DNA from: Paenibacillus sp. DMB5
Lineage (GTDB): Bacteria; Bacillota; Bacilli; Paenibacillales; Paenibacillaceae
Reading direction: 5' to 3'
NCBI RefSeq assembly: GCF_001517085.1
Contig: NZ_LRAC01000172.1
Span: 62,001 to 126,000 of the forward strand
Length of the DNA: 64,000 bases
The position numbers and the translations under genes are program-made. This document shows, piece by piece, positions 53,429-61,427 of this stretch. Under the pieces are notes generated by a model that was given only the letters and a program-made list of their open reading frames with translations, searched no databases and was not told the DNA's origin. Every line of letters starts with the position of its first letter. Position 1 is the stretch's first letter.

Positions 53429-53533
53429 ATAATATAAATTGAACAAAGGTCAAATATACACGAACCAGTTTAGTTGCCTGTATCACGGATCTAAATCCAG
53501 GCTACAGAAGGAACAGTTCCTGAAGTATCCCGA

Positions 53534-54499
53534 TTATTTGTATAGCATCAGCCATTGTTCCATATGATATCTGAGGACATCCCTGTAATAAAACGGCTCC
53601 AGGATCTCAGCCTCCTCCTCAAACTTCATCAGCCAGCGGACAAAAGCGATATCCTGCTCAATAGCCATCCTGAAGTGCAGACAGCTATTCTGTCTGTCCA
53701 CCTTGCTAGGCTTTACCGGCAGTTCTTCATACTTCAGCCGCTCCATCATCCGCTCAGAGAACCGGATTCTGAATTCGATCTGTACACTGTCCTGATCAAG
53801 ACTCCATTTTTGCGACATAAAAGCCTGCAGGTCAAAGCGTTCCTTGGAAAACCAGTTATTCAGCGTCTTTACCTTGGAGAAGCCATTCATATGAAAAGCG
53901 CGGATTCTTCCGAAACGGTGACAGGCACCTATCAGATAAATCCGGTTCTCCAGCGGAACAAGACAGTAAGGGTCAATCTGGAGCGCCTGCTCCTCTTTGC
54001 CATTCTCACAATAGTCTGCCTGCATGCTCCGCTGCTTCATTACAGCTGACAGGATTTCCGTAAGAAATACAGACTGCTCCAGCTGCATGGAATTCCAGTC
54101 TGCGCCGGGCTGCCCGGCTTCCTTTCTCACACTTTCCATCGTTTCTTCCCTTTCCGCCCTTTGCTTATATTGTGCAGCCATTATTTTTTCATAGGCAGTT
54201 TCAAATTCAGCGGGCAGCAAAGGCTTGATTTCTTTCATTACTTTACGCAGCTGTGAAAAGGCAGCCGCCTCGTCATCCGTGAGATCTAAAGGGTACAATG
54301 CAAAATTACCGATAAAAGCATATCCCTTCCCATGCCCCAAGTGGGTAATCGGAATATGCATGGCGCTGAGCGCATCCATATCCCGATAAATCGTTCTTTC
54401 GCTGTTGCCGCAGCGTTCTGCCAGCTCACGCGCCAGAATCCCAGGTTTTGCCTGCACTAGCGTGATGATGCGCATCAGCCGGATTAATCGGTCTGTCAT
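53534..54499 (-). CDS. YafY-type transcriptional regulator with HTH and WYL domains
   Basis: 321 residues. The N-terminal HTH_11 (LIRLMRIITLVQAKPGILARELAERCGNSERTIYRDMDAL, shown for its RTIYRD recognition helix) is followed by a WYL domain (about 150-235; IDPYCLVPLENRIYLIGACHRFGRIRAFHMNGFSKV) and a C-terminal WCX extension with RWLMKFEEEAEILEP. WYL domains sense ligands or nucleic acids. No obvious target sits next to it; the preceding 200 bp contain a repeat resembling those at modA. Confidence 0.9.
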   Translation of the reverse strand: MTDRLIRLMRIITLVQAKPGILARELAERCGNSERTIYRDMDALSAMHIPITHLGHGKGYAFIGNFALYPLDLTDDEAAAFSQLRKVMKEIKPLLPAEFETAYEKIMAAQYKQRAEREETMESVRKEAGQPGADWNSMQLEQSVFLTEILSAVMKQRSMQADYCENGKEEQALQIDPYCLVPLENRIYLIGACHRFGRIRAFHMNGFSKVKTLNNWFSKERFDLQAFMSQKWSLDQDSVQIEFRIRFSERMMERLKYEELPVKPSKVDRQNSCLHFRMAIEQDIAFVRWLMKFEEEAEILEPFYYRDVLRYHMEQWLMLYK

Positions 54500-54720
54500 T
54501 TTTCAGTTCCCCTTGATATATGGTAAAATAGACCCATTATTTTTAATAATTTAGTTATATTTATCTATAAATGAGAATCAAATAACCGAGTCACAAAAAG
54601 ATAATAGAACTATTTTACTACATTACCACATTTATATTACATGAGCTGTTAAGCACCTTATTCAATATCGGGTGATTTGTTATGTATGTAACACTGCTTA
54701 ACCTGCTAAATTGCGGCCTG

Positions 54721-55371
54721 CTAGGCTTCAAGCTGCTTATATAGCACTTCAGCCTCCTTCACCAGCTGCATATCGCCTGAACGTGCTGCCAGCAGCAGCA
54801 GCTTATCCGCCTGTCTGCGCACCCTTTCCTCCAGCACCAGATCCCTTCTGCGGCTGTCTGACAATGGGACCTCCTCGAGCACCTTTACCATCTTCAGAAG
54901 TTCCAGATGCTTTTCAACATGAAAGCAATTATCCAGAGCCAGCGCATCGGTATGATGCGTATATTCGAGTCCCAGCTTTTGCAGCGGCAGCTCCCTGATC
55001 CGTTCCACCGGCGGCTGCTTGTATTGCCACTGCAGCCAGAGCGCCTCATGGATTCCGGAAGGCATGCCTTCGGTTTTAAACTCCAGACAGATGAACTTGC
55101 GCGCTCCTGCATGGATCTTGCCCAGCTTCAGGAGCAGAGATCTCCCTTCCCCGGCTTCAGCGGTACAGCCGTAGGCCCCGATAAAGGTCAGGTGTGCTTC
55201 CAGCCAGATCCGCAGCTCGATCTCCTTTGCCACCAGCTTGCGGCTTTTCTTGCGCACCTCCTCACGCTGGTTCAACCCTTTCCATTCCACAAGCAATATT
55301 AAATTCCGGGATGCTCCGGCAAAAATCCGGCTCCGGCTCCATGTAAATATGGGCTGGATACTTGCTTGCAT
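54721..55371 (-). CDS. Conserved-looking protein resembling the region after a vWA domain, function unknown
   Basis: 216 residues from ATG 55371 (AGAGGTGG upstream), with an alternative ATG at 55428. A beta-rich domain (about 5-130) contains GASRNLILLVEWKG, LTFIGAYGCTAEAGEG and KFICLEFKTEGMPSGIHEALWLQWQYKQP; this resembles the domain that follows the vWA domain in some Ca-activated chloride channel-like proteins, but the vWA domain itself is absent. A helical C-terminus (about 150-216; RQADKLLLLAARSGDMQL) follows. No signal peptide or TM segment. Could be a decayed or split form, or an independent use of that domain. Confidence 0.55.
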   Translation of the reverse strand: MQASIQPIFTWSRSRIFAGASRNLILLVEWKGLNQREEVRKKSRKLVAKEIELRIWLEAHLTFIGAYGCTAEAGEGRSLLLKLGKIHAGARKFICLEFKTEGMPSGIHEALWLQWQYKQPPVERIRELPLQKLGLEYTHHTDALALDNCFHVEKHLELLKMVKVLEEVPLSDSRRRDLVLEERVRRQADKLLLLAARSGDMQLVKEAEVLYKQLEA

Positions 55372-55471
55372 ATTTCCACCTCTTTCTTTTTTTGGTTCTT
55401 CTATTAATGTACCAATAATGGCGGACAACTCCTTGTCATGGAATGTATGTTCGCATCTATATTATCGACAA

Positions 55472-55512
55472 AAAAAGAGCCAAACTGCTTAAAAAGCAGA
55501 TTGGCTCTTTTT
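55472..55512 (-). terminator. Intrinsic terminator after the M50 peptidase gene
   Basis: AAAGAGCCAA/TTGGCTCTTT with inner CTGCTT/AAGCAG and T-runs on both strands. Confidence 0.85.
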
Positions 55513-55559
55513 GAATTGATGTCCTTTTGTCTAAATCTGACGAAATTCTCATCTGACCT

Positions 55560-56246
55560 TCACCGGCGCCCCCTTGTAACCTTCGCACGTTCCTTTCTGA
55601 AAAAGCAGGCAAGCGACCATTTGGCACAAAGCAAGGAAAACAGAAAGAATAATGCAGCCCAGAAAACGGCAGGCAGAACGGTAAGTCCGGCCAGATTTGC
55701 CGCATCTCCCGCTCTGGACGGTGACAGCAGCGATGCTGAGAGCAGAAACAATGTACCCATTACCGACTCTTCCAGCGTCAGAAAGGCCAGGAACAGATAA
55801 TAGTATTTGAGTGCCTTGGGCCAGATGTACAGAGAAGACAGATTAAGGGCGATGAACCCGCCCAGCCAGAGCATGCCGAAGCCGCCCCTGACATACAGCA
55901 CCAGCATAACCAGAGCGACCAGCGAGGATAACATCAGCCCCCAGCGCTCACGCCCTGCGGCGTACAAATAAAACAGCAGCAATGCAAACAGCGATGCCAA
56001 CGGATAACCCGAAAGGGATACCAGTACTGGCCTTAGTCCTGCTTCAACAGCCGAATAGGTTACACCGCTATGGTCTGCATACAGCTCGATCCTCAGCACT
56101 TGTCCCGAGAGCAGCAGGGTTACCAGCGCATGCCCGAATTCGTGGAACATCGTATCCAGATTGCGGAACACCGATGAGAATGGAATCAGACGTGTCAAAA
56201 GCGCAGAGCCTGCGAGAAACAGCACGGTTTTCAGCCATTTATTCAT
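55560..56246 (-). CDS. M50-family membrane metallopeptidase
   Basis: 228 residues with about six hydrophobic segments. The zinc site FHEFGHALVTLLLSG (HExxH) lies at the end of the second helix, at about residue 36, and SLSGYPLASLFAL contributes the third-ligand region; this is the M50B-like peptidase family. These proteases cut other membrane proteins within the bilayer, often in regulated cascades. No substrate such as an anti-sigma factor is next to it. Transcribed toward the orphan vWA-like gene, with a terminator between. Confidence 0.85.
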   Translation of the reverse strand: MNKWLKTVLFLAGSALLTRLIPFSSVFRNLDTMFHEFGHALVTLLLSGQVLRIELYADHSGVTYSAVEAGLRPVLVSLSGYPLASLFALLLFYLYAAGRERWGLMLSSLVALVMLVLYVRGGFGMLWLGGFIALNLSSLYIWPKALKYYYLFLAFLTLEESVMGTLFLLSASLLSPSRAGDAANLAGLTVLPAVFWAALFFLFSLLCAKWSLACFFRKERAKVTRGRR

Positions 56247-56517
56247 ACGATCAGCCCTCCCCGTTCACAGTATACGTTAAATTCATTATTTAAGAAAAGC
56301 CAATTGAAACCTGCCTGTCGGAATCGCTGTATTACTCTTTGGTTACTGCTGTAGACTCCAGGGTAAAAGTCCTTAAACTGATCTTATCCGCCAAAATCAC
56401 ACACCGTCTGTCAGGCAGAAGCCAAAATGCTGTCAGACTTCGATCAAAAGTGCCAGGGCTTCCCTCTCTATGCTAAAATAATAGTAAGTACGAACCTATT
56501 TTCAGGTGGTGAATGAT

Positions 56518-57045
56518 ATGAAACTCATAAAACCTTTAACCCGCACATGGAAGAAGCTGACTCTATCAGCCCTGCTGCTGCTCGGTCTGTCCGTTTATCT
56601 GCCGGCTCCGGCAGCAGAGGCTAATTATTTCAGTGATTTATATAATGGATTACAGAACTTCTCAGAGCTGCCGGGCGAAGTGAACAAGCTGCAGCAGAGC
56701 TATCAGGAGACTGTTGAAGAGCTCCAGCAGACCAAGGATCAGCTTGGCCAGACCGTTGATGCACTGGGGGAAACCCAGAGCCAGCTTGGGCAGACGCTGG
56801 AGCAGATGGAGACCTACCGCGCCCAGAATGAGGCCCTGCAGGAGCAGAACCGTCAGCTCAGCCTCGTTGTTGATGAACTCAAAAACGACCGCACCGAGCG
56901 GGAAAATTATTATAACCGGATCAAGGTTACAGTGATTACCGGAATTGCCCTTATTCTTGGCTATTTTGTTATCATCCGGCTGCTGCGCTTTATGATGCGC
57001 CACCGCTCCAGAAAAAGCGACAGCCTGCGTGACAGGCTGCGTTAA
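56518..57045 (+). CDS. Membrane protein with coiled-coil ectodomain, unknown function
   Basis: 175 residues from ATG 56518 (AGGTGGTG upstream). A hydrophobic N-terminal segment (about 15-35, LTLSALLLLGLSVYLPAPAAEA) looks like a signal peptide; a heptad coiled coil rich in Gln/Glu/Leu covers about 45-130 (LQQTKDQLGQTVDALGETQ); a TM helix (about 135-155, VITGIALILGYFVIIRLL) and a basic tail (MMRHRSRKSDSLRDRLR) follow. It lies 42 nt before the AIM24-family gene, so the two are one operon. No family is recognised. Confidence 0.7.
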   Translation: MKLIKPLTRTWKKLTLSALLLLGLSVYLPAPAAEANYFSDLYNGLQNFSELPGEVNKLQQSYQETVEELQQTKDQLGQTVDALGETQSQLGQTLEQMETYRAQNEALQEQNRQLSLVVDELKNDRTERENYYNRIKVTVITGIALILGYFVIIRLLRFMMRHRSRKSDSLRDRLR

Positions 57046-57087
57046 CGCAGTTATCTGTTTTTCTCTTAACAGGAAGGAGTATGAACG

Positions 57088-57791
57088 ATGAACGTTGACA
57101 TCCAGGATGAAGGCGACAGCAGCAGCGGACAAGCCATTGCTTTTACTGTCGGGGAGAACGAAGAGGTTCATGTCCTGCATCCTCAGCAGATAATCGCATA
57201 TCAGGGTCCCTCTTCCGGAAGGGCTGACCGGCTGATGGATGTCAAGGGCATGTACCGCAAGCGCAAGCTGATCCGTTCTGATCTGTCCGGACCCTGCCGG
57301 TTTGTCGCAGCGCTTCCTCCCGGCTACAAGGTCAAAACCTTGCAGCTGGACGGCAAAGCGACTTGCTCTATGACTTCAGGCACCTGTTCTTCTATAGCAA
57401 TGGAATTACGATGCAGACACGCGTACTGAGTATGAAGAATATGCTGGTGACCCGCGATGTGGTGAAGGTGAAATTTGCCGGCCACGGCAGCATCGGCATT
57501 CTTACCGAAGGAACGGTCTGCGAGGCTGAACTGCATCCCACGGAGCCGCTGTATGTGGATGCAGGCAGTATTATTGCCTATCCCGAGAACGCCAGGCTCG
57601 AGCTGACCGTTTACGGCAATCATCTGGCCAGCCAGCATATGAGCTATCACTGGAAAATGACCGGCCACGGTCCGGTGCTGTTTCAGGCAGGCCGCCAGAG
57701 CCGCCGCTTTGAACGGGAGCATGACGAGGATGGGATCATCAAGCGTTTTCTGCGTGAGGCGCTGCCATTTGGCGGTGTATTCATTAAATAG
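57088..57791 (+). pseudogene. AIM24-family protein, frameshifted near 57356
   Basis: The N-terminal frame (MNVDIQDEGDSSSGQAIAFT, FTVGENEEVHVLHPQQIIAYQ) continues to LQLDGK, where AAAGCG shifts the frame. Adding one A (AAAAGC) gives SDLLYDFRHLFFYSNGITMQT and the remainder to the stop at 57791, about 234 residues. The beta-sandwich AIM24 fold is known in mitochondria and bacteria without a settled biochemical role. The two halves together match the family length, so I regard the break as recent or an assembly artefact. It is second in the operon with the coiled-coil protein. Confidence 0.75.
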
Positions 57792-57802
57792 GCTGTATAT
57801 CA

Positions 57803-57835
57803 AAAGTGCCCGTGCGGTTATCGCACGGGCACTTT
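57803..57835. terminator. Terminator after the AIM24 operon
   Basis: AAAGTGCCCGTGCG/CGCACGGGCACTTT, 14-bp stem with a 5-nt loop, lying between convergent genes. Confidence 0.85.
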
Positions 57836-57892
57836 AATGCTCCAGCAGCCTGCACAGGCAGAGCAGCTCAGCAATTCATCAAGCAGCTGTTA

Positions 57893-58348
57893 TTAAGCCA
57901 GATAAGCGTTCAGCATCCAGGCATTCTTCTCGACACTGGTTCTGATTCCGATCAGAAGATCAGCCGTCGGCTGGTCACTAAGCTCCTCCGCAGCGGAGAT
58001 CGCACTCTTGAGCTCTTCGGAGACATGTGCAAAATCCTTAATCAGCTGGGCAACCATTTCTTTCGCACTTTCGCCGCCGACAGCTTCCTTCAGCCCGGAG
58101 AGGGCCAGATATTGGGTCATTGACGAAGCCGGCTTACCGCCGATAGCGAGCAGACGTTCAGCCAGATCATCCACATAGGTGGCAGCCTCGGTGTAGAGCT
58201 CTTCGAACTTGGCATGCAGGGTGAAGAATTGTGTTCCGCTCACATACCAGTGGTAGTGATGCAGTTTCACTCCGAGCAGGGTCCAGTTCGCAGTCTGGCG
58301 GTTCAATGCAGCGTGCAGTTCAGTCTGATTATTGACTTGAGTACTCAT
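57893..58348 (-). CDS. dps: Dps-family DNA-protecting ferritin-like protein
   Basis: 151 residues. The inter-subunit ferroxidase centre is formed by LHHYHWYVSG (His) and TLHAKFEELYTEAATYVDDLAERL (His, Asp, Glu) in helices A and B. It oxidises iron with hydrogen peroxide and stores it in a 12-mer, protecting DNA. B. subtilis MrgA, a close counterpart, is repressed by PerR; a PerR-like palindrome lies 40 bp upstream. GGAGGCTATTT precedes the ATG. Confidence 0.95.
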   Translation of the reverse strand: MSTQVNNQTELHAALNRQTANWTLLGVKLHHYHWYVSGTQFFTLHAKFEELYTEAATYVDDLAERLLAIGGKPASSMTQYLALSGLKEAVGGESAKEMVAQLIKDFAHVSEELKSAISAAEELSDQPTADLLIGIRTSVEKNAWMLNAYLA

Positions 58349-58386
58349 TCTAAATAGCCTCCTATAGTGAATTTATTTGTTATTGT

Positions 58387-58405
58387 ATTTAGACTCAATC
58401 TAAAT
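58387..58405. promoter_or_regulatory. PerR/Fur-like box upstream of dps
   Basis: ATTTAGA-CTCAA-TCTAAAT is a perfect 7-5-7 inverted repeat. Its core TTAGACTCAATCTAA fits the 7-1-7 Per box pattern (TTATAATNATTATAA) at 11 of 14 paired positions. It lies about 40-57 bp before the dps start, where it would block the promoter. The rest of 58406-58645 shows no gene. Confidence 0.65.
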
Positions 58406-58645
58406 CTATATACAATATAACACAGTGATATGCTGTCTGCAAGGTTGTTTTTTGCTTTTGTTGCTGCAAATTCTAGCATACCTAATAGGAGAAACCTGTT
58501 ATTTGTATCACAATCAGCGGAGTACAGCTATATTGACATAAATCACCTGACGGCGGGATAGAATCTGACATAAACAGCATAGCAGGGCGATTATCCGCTT
58601 CTTTTTTAGCATACGCAAATCACGCCTTCCTATACAAAGCAAAAA

Positions 58646-58667
58646 ACCCTGCCGGTAGCGGCGGGGT
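58646..58667 (-). terminator. Intrinsic terminator after the GH/CBM32 gene
   Basis: ACCCCGCCG and CGGCAGGGT pair with a 4-nt loop on the minus strand, followed by TTTTTGC. Confidence 0.8.
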
Positions 58668-58705
58668 CCCTTCACAAGAATGCAGAGTTGCTGCCCTCCT
58701 GTACC

Positions 58706-61396
58706 CTATTCTCTTGAGTATACCTGCAGTTCCTGAATGGACCAGTAATTCCCTCCGGCTCCTGTCTGCAGAATCTTGATATAACGTGTCTTTAATTGAG
58801 GAAAAGAAATCCGGGTCATGCTAAGCTGGCCTTTACCGCTGACCACCCGTTTCCAGTTCTGAGCATCATCTGAAACGTACAGCTCATAGCTGCGCGGATA
58901 GTCATAGGAGGACAAAGTATAATCGAGCTCAACCGCCTCTACAGTGTAGGCTTTTCCGAGATCGATCTGAAAATATTCTCCTGATGCCTGATGCTTGCCT
59001 GTATCCCAGCGTGTGCGCCGGTCCCCGTCTATGGCACCGCCAGGATTAGATACGCTGGTACTGATGTTGGACGAGACCTTCCAAGCTGAACGATCCAGCG
59101 GAACCAGACCTGTAGCAGTAATCTGCACTTTATCCGACAAAAGACGCGAACCGGTAACTCTTACTGCATAGGTATAAAGCGTTCCCTCCTGCAGCTTGCT
59201 GTCAGTATAGCCGGTGCTCTGCACATTCGTCGCTACAACCTTCATATCCCCGCCGGAGCCGTCGGCCCGGAGCACCTCATAGCTTGCTCCGGGAGCCTCC
59301 AGCCAGCTCAGCTTCATGGATAGCCCTTTTGCTGCCTGTGCCTTGAAGCCCTGCGGTGCAGCATCCGCCACCTTGGAAGAAGGCTCCAGTATATACTGGA
59401 CCGCTTCTCCCGGTGCTAAAGTCTCGGTGAATTCGAGCTCAGGCGCTGCATTTTTTCCGGATACATAACTGCGCGCTGCCTCATACGTATCCCCGTCGCC
59501 GAAACGTTCCCCTTCGTATACCGTCTTTTCAGGCATAGTGACCTTAACCGTAACTTTTTGTTCTGTTTCTTCAAAGTTAACGAAATTCACCAGTACCTTA
59601 TTGGATGTAGCCCCGCTGCCGGCCAGCGGCTCCAGGGTCGAGGTGTCTACAGCCCGGACATAGACAAGCTTGTCGGCCAGCTCATCCTTATTGGTGATCT
59701 GATAGGTTAATGGTGCTCCATGCGTGGCATAAGCCAGACTCAGCCTGCGCATAATGCTCACCCGGGAGTCCTCATTTTCTTTGGTGTAATAGATTTCCGT
59801 CTTGGCCGGATCATGCTCTTCCAGATTAAAGCCATATTTAAACAGGCTGAAATTTTTGAAGAAGGCCGCATGCTGCACAAACATATCCGCGTAACCGATA
59901 TGGGCGCGCATGATCCGGTCAAATACCGCTGCCGTAGGCTCGGAAGCCCCGTACTGGTACGCATCGACATGTGAATCCGAAGTACCGAATTCAGTGGTCA
60001 GCATTTTTTTGCTGAGTCCGTCTGCCGCACCGCCGAAGGTTTTGAGATTCTCGGTGAAGCTGCCCCCGTCGCTGAAAATATAGGAGTCCCCGTAGGAATG
60101 CCCGTTTGTCAAATCCGTAACCTCTTCCAGCTCGGCCCTCTGCTCAGGATCACGCTCCCAGCCGTCAGGATCGCCGCACTGTTTGACAGTCCCTTTCTGA
60201 TTGCCGCAGGAATCTGTTCTATACTCAGGCCAGTAGGCCCAGCCCGGGGCAACAGTCTGCAGATGCGGGGCAATGGTCTTACCCTTCGTATTCAGCCATT
60301 CGGCGATGGCAAGATTAACGGCTTTGGAACGGTTAAATAGCCCAGGCTCATTATCCACCTCATAATATTGAAAATAAGGGCTGTATTGCTCGAAGTAATC
60401 TGTCAGCTTTTTCTCAGCATCCGCCGGCAGTGAGCCGTCAGCATTCAGCTTGATATCGCCGGTATGCAGGTAGAGAGCCACTGACTGCATATTGTAATCC
60501 TGCAGCACTTTGTAATAATCCGCCATGTTGGAGCAGGAGCGGCCGACATCACTGGCACAGCTGGTACGCATAACGTTGCCGCTGTATGCTATACCCAGCC
60601 ATTTCATAATGTAAGGCAGATGGGTAACCGCACCTTCGTCAAAATAAAACTGCTTATTGTTGACCATAGTGCCCGTCAGTGTGTAGCTGCCATGAATGGG
60701 CTCCTGAATCGGCTCATTCAGCGATTCCAGACTAAGGGCATCCCAGGTCCACCAGTTGTACTTATCTTCCATACTTGACGAATAGATTCCCCGGGCAGCC
60801 TGCAGCTTCAATTCGTTGCTCCCTGCTGTAAGCTGCTCTTTGGGTATATAAAGCTCATAGCTTTTGCGGAAACTGTACTCGTTGTCTGTGCCGGCCACAC
60901 CGGCAATCTGGATGATGCCGGACAGCTGGCTGTTGGAGAAAACACTCATCTGGGGGACAGATTTGTAGGCATCAATGATGCTTACGCGAAATAAGACCCC
61001 GTTCTCCGGGATCTTATACAAATTGTAGGTGATACTCAGCTCAGGATTGGTATCCCCTCTCAGCCCCGAAGGTACGCTCTGAAGATTTGAAGGCGTCTTG
61101 CCGGAGGCGGAAGAAACAGTATAGGCGGCTTTGACACCGGCAGAAGTAGCTGCCGCAAATTCTGCGGACGATCCGTCCTGCTTGCCAAGCTGCCACAGCA
61201 CTGTCCCGTCAGGCAACTGCGGGCCTGCATCACTTGCTGATGACAGTTTGGTCATGTCTACCTCCACCTCGCCCCGTTTCGTGCCGTCCTCTCCGAAGAC
61301 AGAAATAGACACTAGAAACAAGATGGCTAAAGCTGCGAATTTTAGCAGTAGATGAAGAGGTTTAATGGTTTTTTTCTTCTTATTTCTGGTCCTCAT
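58706..61396 (-). CDS. Secreted multidomain glycoside hydrolase-like protein with Fn3 and CBM32 (F5/8 type C) domains
   Basis: 896 residues. A TM or signal anchor (about 14-35) is followed by a beta-sandwich (about 60-225) resembling the third domain of rhamnogalacturonan lyases, a TIM-barrel-like region (about 250-560) with YYEVDNEPGL (Glu350, the NEP acid/base of clan GH-A) and MLTTEFGTSD (Glu469, likely nucleophile), a beta domain (about 570-672), a fibronectin III domain (about 683-764) and a C-terminal F5/8 type C carbohydrate-binding domain (about 771-896). The exact family is not recognised. It lies 31 nt after the GH26 gene, thus in an operon that attacks plant polysaccharide. Confidence 0.82.
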   Translation of the reverse strand: MRTRNKKKKTIKPLHLLLKFAALAILFLVSISVFGEDGTKRGEVEVDMTKLSSASDAGPQLPDGTVLWQLGKQDGSSAEFAAATSAGVKAAYTVSSASGKTPSNLQSVPSGLRGDTNPELSITYNLYKIPENGVLFRVSIIDAYKSVPQMSVFSNSQLSGIIQIAGVAGTDNEYSFRKSYELYIPKEQLTAGSNELKLQAARGIYSSSMEDKYNWWTWDALSLESLNEPIQEPIHGSYTLTGTMVNNKQFYFDEGAVTHLPYIMKWLGIAYSGNVMRTSCASDVGRSCSNMADYYKVLQDYNMQSVALYLHTGDIKLNADGSLPADAEKKLTDYFEQYSPYFQYYEVDNEPGLFNRSKAVNLAIAEWLNTKGKTIAPHLQTVAPGWAYWPEYRTDSCGNQKGTVKQCGDPDGWERDPEQRAELEEVTDLTNGHSYGDSYIFSDGGSFTENLKTFGGAADGLSKKMLTTEFGTSDSHVDAYQYGASEPTAAVFDRIMRAHIGYADMFVQHAAFFKNFSLFKYGFNLEEHDPAKTEIYYTKENEDSRVSIMRRLSLAYATHGAPLTYQITNKDELADKLVYVRAVDTSTLEPLAGSGATSNKVLVNFVNFEETEQKVTVKVTMPEKTVYEGERFGDGDTYEAARSYVSGKNAAPELEFTETLAPGEAVQYILEPSSKVADAAPQGFKAQAAKGLSMKLSWLEAPGASYEVLRADGSGGDMKVVATNVQSTGYTDSKLQEGTLYTYAVRVTGSRLLSDKVQITATGLVPLDRSAWKVSSNISTSVSNPGGAIDGDRRTRWDTGKHQASGEYFQIDLGKAYTVEAVELDYTLSSYDYPRSYELYVSDDAQNWKRVVSGKGQLSMTRISFPQLKTRYIKILQTGAGGNYWSIQELQVYSRE

Positions 61397-61427
61397 TCCC
61401 TTGTCCTCGCTTTCTTCCGGGAGTAGA

